The notes beneath the pieces are model-generated. The model made no database searches, was not told where the DNA came from, and saw only the letters and a list, made by a program, of their open reading frames with translations. DNA of 64,000 nucleotides. It comes from Paracoccaceae bacterium. GTDB lineage: Bacteria; Pseudomonadota; Alphaproteobacteria; Rhodobacterales; Rhodobacteraceae. The stretch spans positions 1 to 64,000 of the forward strand of contig JAPUEK010000002.1 of assembly GCA_027492585.1 (NCBI GenBank), given 5' to 3'. The position numbers and the translations under genes are program-made. This document shows positions 26,024-34,340 of this stretch, piece after piece. Position 1 is the first letter of the stretch. Each line of letters starts with the position of its first letter.

Positions 26024-26126
26024 TTTGGCCCGCTTGCCCCTTGCACAGAATCATGCTGCGCTATGGTGTGTTTTCCTGCGGCCTGACATAAGTATGGCCT
26101 GAGCAGAGCCCGGACCCGCCAGACCC

Positions 26127-27479
26127 ATGAAGCTGACCCTGAAGATCGAGAATTATGACAGCCTGCCCGATGGCGGGCCGCTGGAGTTTTCGGCCAATGG
26201 TCGGGGCTTCGAGGTCGGGCGCGGCTCCGAGATGGACTGGACGCTGCCGGACCCGAACCGGCGCATCTCCTCGCGCCATTTCGAAGTCGTGCTGCGCGAC
26301 CGGCAGTTCTGGCTGAATGATCTGTCGTCGAATGGCACCTATGTCTACGGCCAGTCGCTGCGGGTGTCCTCTCCGCATCTGCTGACCAACAATGACCGGC
26401 TTCAGGTTGGCCACTACATTATCCGGGTGATGATCAGCGATCCGGCTGCGGCTGTCGCACCGCCCCCGCAATCCGCGTTCGGGGCGCCCTCTGCGGCGGC
26501 CTCGCCCTTTGGCGCCCCGGCCCCTGCCGCCGCCCCTGCGGGCGATCCGTGGAGCCTGACGCCCACTCCCGCGCCGATGCCGACAGCCATGCCGGCCCCG
26601 AACCGCGCGCAGGTGCCGCTTGCCGGGCAGTATGGCGACAGTTTCGTCGATACCACGCCGCAGATGCCTGCCGCCGCCCCGCTGCCGCCGGCGCGGCCCG
26701 CGGCCCCTCCTGCGCCGCCTGCCTTCTCGCCGCCGCCGATGGCTGCCCCGCCCGCCGCGCCCTTCCCGACCCCTTCGCAAGTGGCTCCGCCGGCGATGGG
26801 CGGGGCTGCGGCGCTGCCGATGCCGCCTGCCGCTCCCTTCGTGAGCCCGCCGGCACCGGCCGCTCCGACGGCTCCGGCCTCCGCGCCGCGTGCCGTCGCC
26901 GGGGCGGAGCTGTCGCTTCTGGATGCGATCTGCAAGGGGGCCGGTCTGCCTGCGGGCGCGCTCTCCAAGGCCGATCCGCAGCAGCTTGGCGAGGATATCG
27001 GTCGCTGTCTCCGCATTGCGACGGAGGAGCTGATGGCGCTTCTCGGCGCCCGCGCCGCCGCCAAGCAATTCGTCAAAAGCGCCAGCCGCACCATGATCGG
27101 CGGCATGAACAACAGCCCGCTGAAGTTCAAACCCAATGCCACCGAAGCGCTGACCACGATGTTCGCGCAACGCTCCGACAGCTACCTGTCCTCGACAGCC
27201 AGCTTCGAGCAGGGATTCGACGACATCAAGCGCCATCAGACCGCGGTTTATGCGGCAATGCAGCCCGCTCTGGCCCGGCTTCTCGAAGATCTGTCGCCGG
27301 AATCAATCGAGGAACGGGCGACCGGGGGGATCATGTCCTCCAAGAAGGCGCGGGCCTGGGAAACCTTTGTCGAGCGGTGGGACGCCAAGACCCATCCCTA
27401 CGAAAACGGGATGCTCGATGTGTTTCTTGCTTATTTCGCAGATGCTTACGACGAGGCAGTCAAGAAGACCGGCGGTTGA
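26127..27479 (+). CDS. tagH: FHA domain type VI secretion protein TagH/Fha
   Basis: A 450-residue cytoplasmic protein. Residues 20-105 form an FHA phosphothreonine-binding domain with its key motifs: FEVGRGSEMDWTLPD, RRISSRHFEVV and NDLSSNGTYVYGQ. Residues 110-265 are a low-complexity Pro/Ala linker. Residues 265-450 are the TagH C-terminal domain (LLDAICKGAGLPAGAL; SRTMIGGMNNSPLKF; SSFEQGFDDIKRHQTAVYAAM-like block; SSKKARAWETFVERWD). In Agrobacterium and Pseudomonas the homologous Fha binds phosphorylated TssL or is itself phosphorylated and activates assembly. Here three TVI threonines in TssL are candidate ligands. The gene lies downstream of vgrG, 103 bases after the unknown gene, so an internal promoter is possible. 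Confidence 0.95.
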   Translation: MKLTLKIENYDSLPDGGPLEFSANGRGFEVGRGSEMDWTLPDPNRRISSRHFEVVLRDRQFWLNDLSSNGTYVYGQSLRVSSPHLLTNNDRLQVGHYIIRVMISDPAAAVAPPPQSAFGAPSAAASPFGAPAPAAAPAGDPWSLTPTPAPMPTAMPAPNRAQVPLAGQYGDSFVDTTPQMPAAAPLPPARPAAPPAPPAFSPPPMAAPPAAPFPTPSQVAPPAMGGAAALPMPPAAPFVSPPAPAAPTAPASAPRAVAGAELSLLDAICKGAGLPAGALSKADPQQLGEDIGRCLRIATEELMALLGARAAAKQFVKSASRTMIGGMNNSPLKFKPNATEALTTMFAQRSDSYLSSTASFEQGFDDIKRHQTAVYAAMQPALARLLEDLSPESIEERATGGIMSSKKARAWETFVERWDAKTHPYENGMLDVFLAYFADAYDEAVKKTGG

Positions 27480-27553
27480 GCCTCGCTGCGCGGCAGCGAT
27501 TGACCCCGCCGGAACCGAGGGCTACCATCATCCGGCAATTGATGAGGTGTTCC

Positions 27554-27664
27554 ATGGCTTTTGCCCTTGTGGTGATGTGTGCGGCAACCCTGTCGGGGCT
27601 CTGGCTTCATCTGCGGGCGCAGCCGCAACGCCAGGCGATCCCGGTGCGCGCCAAACGCCGCTGA
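27554..27664 (+). CDS. 36-residue putative single-span membrane peptide
   Basis: A short frame between tagH and tssA. ATG at 27554 is preceded by GAGG with a 6-base spacer. The peptide starts MAFALVVMCAATLSGLWLHL (one hydrophobic helix) and ends in a strongly basic tail rich in Arg and Gln. The stop lies six bases before the tssA ATG, so translation of tssA could be coupled to it. A start four codons upstream is also possible. A one-helix peptide with a positive cytoplasmic tail is a plausible small membrane partner of the TssL/TssM complex, but it may also be a chance frame. I know of no family for it. Confidence 0.42.
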   Translation: MAFALVVMCAATLSGLWLHLRAQPQRQAIPVRAKRR

Positions 27665-27670
27665 GCGCCG

Positions 27671-28990
27671 ATGCGTCTCGAGGATCTTCTCAAGCCGATT
27701 TCTCCGGACGATCCCTGCGGCGAGAATCTGCTGGACGCGGATGATCCCGATTTCGTCGATTACTATTTCAATGTCGAAGACCGGCTGCCCTCCAGCTATT
27801 TCAATATGGTGCAGGGGACGCTGTTTGATTCCAAGTCGGTGGACTGGAAGGCGGAAGCGGCCCAGATCGACGCGCTTCTGAAGCGTAGCCGCGACCTGCG
27901 GCTTCTCGGGATCGAAGCGAAGTTCCAGATCCTTGCGGGGCGCTTCAAGGGCTTTGCCGAGGCGGTTCTCGGCATGGCCGGTCTGCTTGAAGCCTATCCC
28001 GAAGAGGTGAACCCGCGCGATCCCGTGGATCGCCGCAATGCGATCGAGGAGTTGGACGCGCTTGCGACCATCGTTGCGCCTCTCGATTATGCGACGCTGA
28101 TCACCGACCGGCGGCAGGGGGATGTGACCTACCGTCCCTATGGTACCGGCACCGGCAAGATCGACCCGCGGGCGAATGAGACGGCGGGTGAGCCGGGACC
28201 AATTCTTGCAGCGCTCGGGTCTTCGGAAAATCAGGCGGCGGTGGATCAGCTTTTCGCGCAGCTGACCGATCTGCGCGCGGCCCTTCAGACGATGACCACC
28301 GCAAGCCAGAAGGGGGCCAATCCATTCACCCCCCGCTTTGCCCGGCTGGCCCCCAAGCTCGACGAAATGCGCGAGATGGTTCTGGCGGCACGCTCCGATC
28401 TGGCGGGGGAGGTGGCGGCGCCGGAGGTGGAGGGCGAGGCGACAAGCGAGCCGGGGACGGCTCCGCAGGTTTCAGGTGGCGGAGCGTCAACGACCATCAC
28501 TCTCAACGCCGCCAATGCCGATGTGCCGGATCAGCGCGCCGCCTTTCGGCTCCTGTCCGCGGTCGAACGCTATTTCGCCCAGACCGAACCGGCCTCGCTG
28601 GCGCTGCTGCTGACGACGCAATCGAAGCTTCTCATCGGCCGCCCCTTGGTCGAAGCGCTCGATGCGTTGATCGAAAGCTCTGCCGGCTATGCCTCGATCA
28701 CCTTCGGAACCGAGCATGGATTCACCATCCCGATGGCGCGGATGCGGGAATTGTCGAACAATGCCAATATCCCGACCACCGAGGATCTGACCTCCCCGCA
28801 GGAGGGCGATCCGGAGCCGCCGGAGATCCTGTCGCGCGACCATGCCGGCCTTGTGATCAAGCAGGTGGAGGACTTTTACCGGCAGCGGGAACCGGCCAGC
28901 CCGATCCCCATTCTGCTGTTCAAGGCGCGGAATCTGCTTTCGAAGGATTTCCACGCCCTCGTCCGGGAGTTGCTGCCGCAACAAGGCTGA
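27671..28990 (+). CDS. tssA: Type VI secretion protein TssA
   Basis: A 439-residue cytoplasmic protein that primes or caps sheath polymerisation. The ImpA-type N-terminal domain is clear: LLKPISPDDPCGENLLDADDP at residues 5-25, VDWKAEAAQIDALLKRSRDLRLLGIEAKFQILAGRFKGFAEAVLGMAGLLEAYPEEVNPRD at about 57-120. The C-terminal region has AAFRLLSAVERYFAQTEPASLALLLTTQSKLLIGRPLVEALDALI, and then DHAGLVIKQVEDFYRQREPASPIPILLFKARNLLSKDF. This doubling of an 'EP.SP.P.LL..A..L' motif is normal for one TssA subclass. It is followed by the 105-base gap before tssB. Confidence 0.94.
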   Translation: MRLEDLLKPISPDDPCGENLLDADDPDFVDYYFNVEDRLPSSYFNMVQGTLFDSKSVDWKAEAAQIDALLKRSRDLRLLGIEAKFQILAGRFKGFAEAVLGMAGLLEAYPEEVNPRDPVDRRNAIEELDALATIVAPLDYATLITDRRQGDVTYRPYGTGTGKIDPRANETAGEPGPILAALGSSENQAAVDQLFAQLTDLRAALQTMTTASQKGANPFTPRFARLAPKLDEMREMVLAARSDLAGEVAAPEVEGEATSEPGTAPQVSGGGASTTITLNAANADVPDQRAAFRLLSAVERYFAQTEPASLALLLTTQSKLLIGRPLVEALDALIESSAGYASITFGTEHGFTIPMARMRELSNNANIPTTEDLTSPQEGDPEPPEILSRDHAGLVIKQVEDFYRQREPASPIPILLFKARNLLSKDFHALVRELLPQQG

Positions 28991-28999
28991 AGTGCCGTC

Positions 29000-29031
29000 G
29001 GTCAGAATTCCAGCCCCCTCGGGGGAGTGCA
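29000..29031 (+). promoter_or_regulatory. Shared GGTCAGAATTCC box upstream of tssB
   Basis: The 12-base sequence GGTCAGAATTCC is identical to that at 23437-23448. It is followed here by a small perfect hairpin (CCCCC at 29014-29018, GGGGG at 29021-29025). It lies 10 bases after the tssA stop and 96 bases before the tssB start, in a gap that probably carries a promoter for the sheath genes. Confidence 0.4.
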
Positions 29032-29095
29032 AATCAGTTGACTTGTGACGCCCGTTGCGGCTTTCTCTTGGAAAAATATAACTGGGGAGATTGTT

Positions 29096-29620
29096 ATGGC
29101 TACCGCAGATTCTGCCACAGGTTTCATTAAACGTAACCGCCCGCCGCGGGTCCAGATTTCCTACGCCGATCCGATCGAAGCAAACAAGCAAGTCGAACTG
29201 CCGTTTGTCATGGGGGTGATGTCCGACCTTTCGGGCAATGCTTCGCTGGTTGAAAAGGCCCCGGTCTCCGAACGGGATTTCTCGCTGGTGAGCCAGGACA
29301 ACCTGGACGACTTCATGGCGAGCGTCAGCCCCGGTCTGGCGATGACGGTGGAAAACAAGCTTGACCCCGAGCAGGGTGGCAAGCTTTCCGTGAACCTGAA
29401 TTTCAAGAAGATGGCAGACCTCAGCCCCGGCGAGATCGCCCGGCAGGTGCCTGCTCTCGCCCAGCTGCTTGAGGCGCGCCAGCAACTGGCGAACCTGCAA
29501 CGCTACATGAACGGCAAATCCGCCGCGCAAGACCAGTTGAAACAACTCCTCGCCGATCCGGCGCTCATGGCCGCCTTGGCGGAGCGCAGCGGAAAAGGTG
29601 ACGCCGACAAGGGCGAATAA
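29096..29620 (+). CDS. tssB: Type VI contractile sheath small subunit TssB
   Basis: A 174-residue protein that forms the sheath together with TssC. Seen: the N-terminal basic tail, RPPRVQISYADPIEANKQVELPFVMGVMSDLSGN (VQI.Y....G....ELPFV.GV..DLSG is the family signature), FMASVSPGLAMTV, and LSVNLNFKKMADLSPGEIARQVPALAQLLEARQQLANLQ. The ATG at 29096 follows GGGGAGA. The longer open frame to 29045 runs into the intergenic gap and was rejected. It lies 74 bases before tssC, with which it must be co-expressed. Confidence 0.96.
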   Translation: MATADSATGFIKRNRPPRVQISYADPIEANKQVELPFVMGVMSDLSGNASLVEKAPVSERDFSLVSQDNLDDFMASVSPGLAMTVENKLDPEQGGKLSVNLNFKKMADLSPGEIARQVPALAQLLEARQQLANLQRYMNGKSAAQDQLKQLLADPALMAALAERSGKGDADKGE

Positions 29621-29694
29621 GCGATACATCCGGGCCGAGGCCGGCGCAGGGGGCGCTGGCCGGGCCTTCGGCAAAAAAGATCTGGGAAAGCGAT

Positions 29695-31185
29695 ATGGCA
29701 ACGGAATTTGAAAAAGACGCTGGCGCAGGTGCGGGAGCCCTGAGCGAGCTGGACGAGTTCTCCTCGATCCTGAAACAGAACTTCAAGCCGCGCAGCGATA
29801 CCGCCGCGAAAGAAGTCGAGAATGCCGTCGGAACGCTGGTGCGCGAGGCGCTTTCGGATGAAAGCGTGATCGCGGACGATATCCTCGACACGATCGACGC
29901 GATGATCGCCAAGCTCGACGAAAAGCTGTCGGCGCAGGTCAACGAGATCATCCACCACGCCGAATACCAGAAGCTGGAAAGCTCCTGGCGCGGGCTGGCG
30001 TACACGGTCAACAATTCTGAGACCGACGCCTCCCTCAAGGTTCAGGTGATGAACATTTCCAAGCAGGAACTGGACCGCGAGCTGCGGATGTTCCCCGGCG
30101 CGAAATGGGATCAGAGCCCGCTGTTCAAGAAGATCTACGAGGCGGAATTCGGCCAGCTCGGCGGCCAGCCCTTCGGCGCGCTGATCGGCGATTTCTACTT
30201 CGACCATTCCTCCTCGGATGTGCGGCTGCTCCGCGATCTGGGCAAGATCGCCGCTTCCGCCCATGCACCTTTCATCGCGGCTGCGGCCCCGACCCTGCTC
30301 GGGATGGACAGCTGGAACGAGCTTGGCAACCCGCGCGACCTTTCCACGCTCTTCGACACCCCGGATTACGCGGGCTGGAATTCGCTGCGCGATTCCGAGA
30401 ACTCCCGCTATCTGGCGATCACCATGCCGCGTGTGCTGGCCCGTTCGCCCTATGGTCAGAACGGCGACCCGGTGGACGAGTTCAACTTCGAGGAAGCGAC
30501 CGACGGTCACGAGGGCAAGCACTACGCCTGGATGAACGCGGCCCATGCCATGGCGGTCAACATCAACCGCGCCCATAAGGAATATGGCTGGACGGTGCAG
30601 ATCCGCGGCGTGCAGTCCGGGGGTGAGGTCACGGGCCTTCCCGTCCACAATTTCGACACGGGCGACGGCTCCACCGACATGAAATGCCCGACCGAATTTG
30701 CGATCAGCGACCGCCGTGAGGGGGAGCTGTCGAAATCGGGTCTCATCAGCCTTGTTCACCGCAAGAACACCGACCGCGCGGCCTTCATCGGCGCGCAGAC
30801 GCTTTACCGTCCGAAGAAGTATCAGGACGAACAGGCAACCGCCTCGGACAATGTGTCTTCCCGGCTGCCCTATATCTTCGCCGTTTCCCGCTTCAGCCAT
30901 TATCTGAAATGCATGGTGCGGGACATGATCGGTTCCAACAAGGAACGCGAACAGCTTCAGCGCGAGTTGCAAAGCTGGATCAGCGGCTATGTGCATGGCG
31001 CGCCCCAGAATGCCTCTGAGCGCGACAAGGCTCTTCTGCCTTTGGCGGCAGCCAAGGTGGAGGTGATCGCGGATGAAGAAAACCCCGGCTATTATGTGGG
31101 CCGGTTCTTCCTTCGTCCGCATTTTCAGCTGGAAGGCATGGATATCGGGATGTCTCTCGTGTCCAAGCTGCCTGGCGCGAAATGA
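29695..31185 (+). CDS. tssC: Type VI contractile sheath large subunit TssC
   Basis: A 496-residue sheath protein. The family blocks are obvious: ILDTIDAMIAKLDEKLSAQVNEIIHHAEYQKLESSWRGL, SPLFKKIYEAEFGQLGGQPFGALIGDFYFDHSSSDV.LLRDLGKIAASAHAPFIAAAAP, DLSTLFDTPDYAGWNSLRDSENSRYLAITMPRVLARSPYG, and the C-terminal AKVEVIADEENPGYYVGRFFLRPHFQLEGM. Length is standard for the one-subunit TssC class. ClpV removes contracted TssB/TssC sheaths after firing. It is followed by a 58-base gap and then hcp. Confidence 0.97.
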   Translation: MATEFEKDAGAGAGALSELDEFSSILKQNFKPRSDTAAKEVENAVGTLVREALSDESVIADDILDTIDAMIAKLDEKLSAQVNEIIHHAEYQKLESSWRGLAYTVNNSETDASLKVQVMNISKQELDRELRMFPGAKWDQSPLFKKIYEAEFGQLGGQPFGALIGDFYFDHSSSDVRLLRDLGKIAASAHAPFIAAAAPTLLGMDSWNELGNPRDLSTLFDTPDYAGWNSLRDSENSRYLAITMPRVLARSPYGQNGDPVDEFNFEEATDGHEGKHYAWMNAAHAMAVNINRAHKEYGWTVQIRGVQSGGEVTGLPVHNFDTGDGSTDMKCPTEFAISDRREGELSKSGLISLVHRKNTDRAAFIGAQTLYRPKKYQDEQATASDNVSSRLPYIFAVSRFSHYLKCMVRDMIGSNKEREQLQRELQSWISGYVHGAPQNASERDKALLPLAAAKVEVIADEENPGYYVGRFFLRPHFQLEGMDIGMSLVSKLPGAK

Positions 31186-31243
31186 GTTGAAACACTGTCC
31201 GGATAATCAGGCCGGATGATTTGATTAACAAAGGAGTGACAAT

Positions 31244-31732
31244 ATGCCCGTCGAAATCTTCCTCTCCCTTGACGATGTCAAAGGGGAATCCAAGAAGTCC
31301 GGTTTTGAAGGCAAAATCGATTTGAACAGCTACGGCTGGGCCGCAACGCAATCCGCCACCCGCCAGCACGGCACCGGCGGCGGTTCGGGCCAGGCCACTG
31401 TGCATGACATCTCGATCACCAAATACATGGACTCCGCCACCCCGGTCATGTTCGAGAAGTTGCTCAAGGGCAAGCACTTCGACAAGGCCACCATCACCGT
31501 CCGCAAGGTCGGCGGGGGCAAGCCGCTCGACTATCTGGTCATCGACATGGAAGAGATCATCATCTCCTCCTACTCGACCGGCACCGGCATCGGCGGCGAC
31601 GACCGCATCACCGAAAGCATGTCGCTGAACTTCGCCCGCTTCAAGATGACCTACACCCTGCAGGATGTCGGCGGCGGCGGCCAGTCCAAGATCCCGGTGT
31701 CCTACGACATCGCTGTCGGCCCGACCGACTGA
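31244..31732 (+). CDS. hcp: Type VI inner tube protein Hcp (TssD)
   Basis: A 162-residue secreted tube protein that stacks as hexameric rings inside the sheath. Typical features: IFLSLDDVKGESKKSGFEGKIDLNSYGWAATQS near the N-terminus, VHDISITKYMDSATPVMFEKLLKGKHFDKATITVRK in the middle, and ISSYSTG....DDRITESMSLNFARFKMTY at the end. There is no C-terminal effector extension. The ribosome site AAAGGAG, six bases before the ATG, is the strongest in the cluster, in keeping with the high copy number of Hcp. A hairpin lies just after the stop. Confidence 0.97.
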   Translation: MPVEIFLSLDDVKGESKKSGFEGKIDLNSYGWAATQSATRQHGTGGGSGQATVHDISITKYMDSATPVMFEKLLKGKHFDKATITVRKVGGGKPLDYLVIDMEEIIISSYSTGTGIGGDDRITESMSLNFARFKMTYTLQDVGGGGQSKIPVSYDIAVGPTD

Positions 31733-31750
31733 TCCTGTTCCAACCTTCCT

Positions 31751-31784
31751 GCCGGGCGCCGCGATGCGCCCGGCGGGGTTCTTC
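31751..31784 (+). terminator. Hairpin after hcp (attenuator or partial terminator)
   Basis: A perfect 9-base-pair stem (GCCGGGCGC at 31751-31759 and GCGCCCGGC at 31766-31774) with a six-base loop is followed by GGGGTTCTTC, a poor U tract. It starts 18 bases after the hcp stop. It may partly terminate or protect the hcp message, giving Hcp more mRNA than the tssE-to-clpV genes. Confidence 0.55.
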
Positions 31785-31845
31785 AGATCGCCCACGGCCC
31801 GGCGCGTGGCGGGAGTTGGCGTAAAACACTTACCGCGAGCCCGTG

Positions 31846-32406
31846 ATGCAAGAGCGAAACGACGGCTATTTCCAGATTTCGCTCATGAATGTCTTCCGTC
31901 AGGCCGCGCGGGAGCGGGACGCAAAGAAAACAAGTTCCAGTGCCCAAGACGAAGATGGCCGGGTGCTGTCTAGCCGCAGTCTTGAGCGGCGCGAGGGGGC
32001 CAGCCAGCGGACCCTGCGGGATCATCTGGCGCTCGATCTGGCGAGCCTGATGGGAACGATCAATCTGGAATCAGTCGAGGATATTGAGGGGCTGGAGTTC
32101 GTTCAGAAATCCATCCTCAATTTCGGTATGCCCGACCTCACCCGTTTCACCGACGAGGATGTCCGCCGGCACCGGCTCGCCGGGGATCTGAAACGGACCC
32201 TTCTGGCCCACGAGCCGCGCCTGGTGCCGGAAACGCTGGTGGTCAAGCTGCGCTCCGAGAGCGTGAGCAGCAAAAACCATCATATCGCCTTCGATGTCAG
32301 TGCGGAAATGGCGGCGAAGCCTGTGGACGTGCCGATGGAGTTCGTGGCCGAGATTGACGCGGGAATGGGCAAGGTCTCGCTCTCCAATCTGGTGGTGCGC
32401 GGATGA
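31846..32406 (+). CDS. tssE: Type VI baseplate protein TssE (gp25-like)
   Basis: About 186 residues. The gp25-like lysozyme-fold domain that nucleates the sheath covers the middle and end: RTLRDHLALDLASLMGTINLESV, VQKSILNFGMPDLTRF, LAGDLKRTLLAHEPRLVPETLVVKL and VPMEFVAEIDAGMGKVSL. The N-terminus is Ser/Arg/Glu-rich and poorly conserved. The start is uncertain: GTG at 31843, ATG at 31846 and ATG at 31885 (MNVFRQAARERD) are all in frame, and none has a strong ribosome site. The stop overlaps the tssF start (ATGA), so the two are coupled. Confidence 0.92.
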   Translation: MQERNDGYFQISLMNVFRQAARERDAKKTSSSAQDEDGRVLSSRSLERREGASQRTLRDHLALDLASLMGTINLESVEDIEGLEFVQKSILNFGMPDLTRFTDEDVRRHRLAGDLKRTLLAHEPRLVPETLVVKLRSESVSSKNHHIAFDVSAEMAAKPVDVPMEFVAEIDAGMGKVSLSNLVVRG

Positions 32407-34340
32407 ACCGGGCATTTCTGGAGGCGTTCAACCGCGAACTGGCGTTGCTTTACGAAGGCGCTAAGGAGTTTTCTGAGGATTTCCCCGGTATCGCCGAACG
32501 GCTCGGCGGTCTGACGCAGGACAATCTCGATCCGGCGGTCGCGGGGCTGCTGGAGGGGGCGGCCTTCATGGCCGCGCGCGTGCAGCTGAAGCTCGACAGC
32601 GAGTTCGAAACCTTCACCCGCGAGATGCTCGACCAGCTTCTGCCGAATTTCATGGCGCCGACCCCTTCTGCCATTCTGGTGCAGGCGGAGCCGAATTACG
32701 CCGATGCCGAACTGGAGAAGGGCAAGACCCATGCGGCGGGCGCCTATCTCGACGCGCGCTATGTGGACCGGGATGAGCGGATTTCCTGCCGGTTCCGTCT
32801 GTCGGCACCCTTGCAGCTTTGGCCCCTGCGTCTGCAGACCGCGCGGATGGTCAGCGGTCCGACGGCGTTTCAGGCGCTCGGCCTCGATGTGGGGCAGGGG
32901 ACGGCGGGGGGGATGATCCTCAACTTCCACCGCCCGATGTCGTCGCAGGCGCTCGACAAGCCCGGCAAGCCTGTTTCCGGCCTGCTGCTGGACGAGCTGC
33001 CGCTGCATATCGTCGGGGACCTCGCGGAAAGCATTGCGATCTACGAGGATATCTTCCGCCATGCGACCCGCGTGACGGTCCGGTTCCTTGATGCGCGAGG
33101 CGATCCGGTTTTCGCCCGTCTCGGCCCCGATTGCATCGAGCAGATCGGCTTTGGCGAGGATGAGACCCTCTTCCCGGAAGATACGCGGGTGTTTCAGGGC
33201 TTCACCCTGCTGCGGGAGTTTTTCCTGTTCCCGCAACGCTTCCTCGGCTTCCGGCTCAAGGGGCTTTCGGCGGTGCTGCCGCGGATCAATGCCGCCTCCT
33301 TCGAGGTGCTGATCGAGATGGACAGCGTGCGCCCGAGCCTGCCGGCGCGGGTGACGGCGGATCATTTCCGGCTTTATGCGGCGCCGGCCGTGAACCTCTT
33401 CGAGGAGAATTGCAGTCAGGTGAAGATGGATACGCTTCACCACGAATATCTGGTGCAGGCAGATTCCAGCCCCTCCTCCCATTACGAGGTGCATCGCATC
33501 CGCGAGGTTTTCGCCTATTTCAACGATGTGAAAACCAAGATCCCGGTGCATCCGCTTTATGGGTTGCCCGCCGATGTGATGCAGCCGCGCGAGTCGTTCT
33601 ACTACACCTCCCGTCAGGTTCCGCGCCGCCTGAACGCCAAGGAGCGGCGCTTTGGACAGGTGCAGGGTTATTCGGGAACGGAGACCTTCATTTCCATCTA
33701 CGAACCCGGCCATCTCGATTCGGATGAGCGGGTGAAGCGCCTTCAGGTCAAGCTCCTGTGCTCCAACCGGCATCTGCCGCAATATCTGCCGATCGCGCAG
33801 GGCGGGGCGGACTTCCGCATGAATGATGACACGACCCTGCCCCTGCGCTGCATCGCCGGGCCGACCCAGCCGCGCGAAAGCGTGACCGAACTGGAGAAAA
33901 ATGCCCCGCACCGCGCGACCGTGGGGCCGGTGCATTGGCGGCTGTTGAGCTTCCTGACCCTCGGCAGTCTCGCGCTCGACAACCGCGGCAGCCGGGATGA
34001 GGCGGCTGCCCTGCGCGAGATGCTCTCGCTGTTCGTCGATGTCTCCAGCCAGGTGACGGAGCGGCAGTTGCAGGGACTGAAGTCGGTCTCTGCCCGGCCT
34101 GTCACCCGGACAATCCGGCGTGGCGGCGGTTTTCACGCGGCGCGCGGCACCGAAGTCACGCTGCGCTTCGACGAGCGCGCCTTCGAAGGGTCCGGCATCT
34201 TCCTGATCGGCGCGGTGCTGGAGCGGTTCCTTGCCGAATATGCCTCGGTCAACAGCTTTACCCAGGTGGTGATCCGTTCCGATCAGCGCGGGCTGATCAA
34301 GGTCTGGCCGCCGCGCACCGGGCAGGGACCGCTGCTGTGA
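32403..34340 (+). CDS. tssF: Type VI baseplate protein TssF
   Basis: A 645-residue baseplate wedge protein. The diagnostic opening is present: NRAFLEAFNRELALLYEGAKEFSEDFPGIAERLGGL, followed by DPAVAGLLEGAAFMAARVQLKLDSEFETFTREMLDQLLPNFMAPTPSA. The rest is the VI_12 / ImpG region with GTEVTLRFDERAFEGSGIFLIGAVLERFLAEYASVNSFTQVV near the C-terminus. TssF pairs with TssG, TssK and TssE to form the wedges. The ATG overlaps tssE, and the TGA overlaps the GTG start of tssG (GTGA), so baseplate subunits are translated in step. Confidence 0.96.
   Translation: MNRAFLEAFNRELALLYEGAKEFSEDFPGIAERLGGLTQDNLDPAVAGLLEGAAFMAARVQLKLDSEFETFTREMLDQLLPNFMAPTPSAILVQAEPNYADAELEKGKTHAAGAYLDARYVDRDERISCRFRLSAPLQLWPLRLQTARMVSGPTAFQALGLDVGQGTAGGMILNFHRPMSSQALDKPGKPVSGLLLDELPLHIVGDLAESIAIYEDIFRHATRVTVRFLDARGDPVFARLGPDCIEQIGFGEDETLFPEDTRVFQGFTLLREFFLFPQRFLGFRLKGLSAVLPRINAASFEVLIEMDSVRPSLPARVTADHFRLYAAPAVNLFEENCSQVKMDTLHHEYLVQADSSPSSHYEVHRIREVFAYFNDVKTKIPVHPLYGLPADVMQPRESFYYTSRQVPRRLNAKERRFGQVQGYSGTETFISIYEPGHLDSDERVKRLQVKLLCSNRHLPQYLPIAQGGADFRMNDDTTLPLRCIAGPTQPRESVTELEKNAPHRATVGPVHWRLLSFLTLGSLALDNRGSRDEAAALREMLSLFVDVSSQVTERQLQGLKSVSARPVTRTIRRGGGFHAARGTEVTLRFDERAFEGSGIFLIGAVLERFLAEYASVNSFTQVVIRSDQRGLIKVWPPRTGQGPLL

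Noticed and set aside
26024-26126. Sigma-54 promoter before tagH (TTGGCCCG followed by TTGC-like sequence)
   Set aside because: The distance between the GG and GC elements does not match the required spacing.
29038-29082. TTGACT or TTGCGG with TATAAC as a tssB promoter
   Set aside because: Spacing is wrong for the first pair (33 bases), and the second would place the -10 box 14 bases from the start codon, overlapping the ribosome site.
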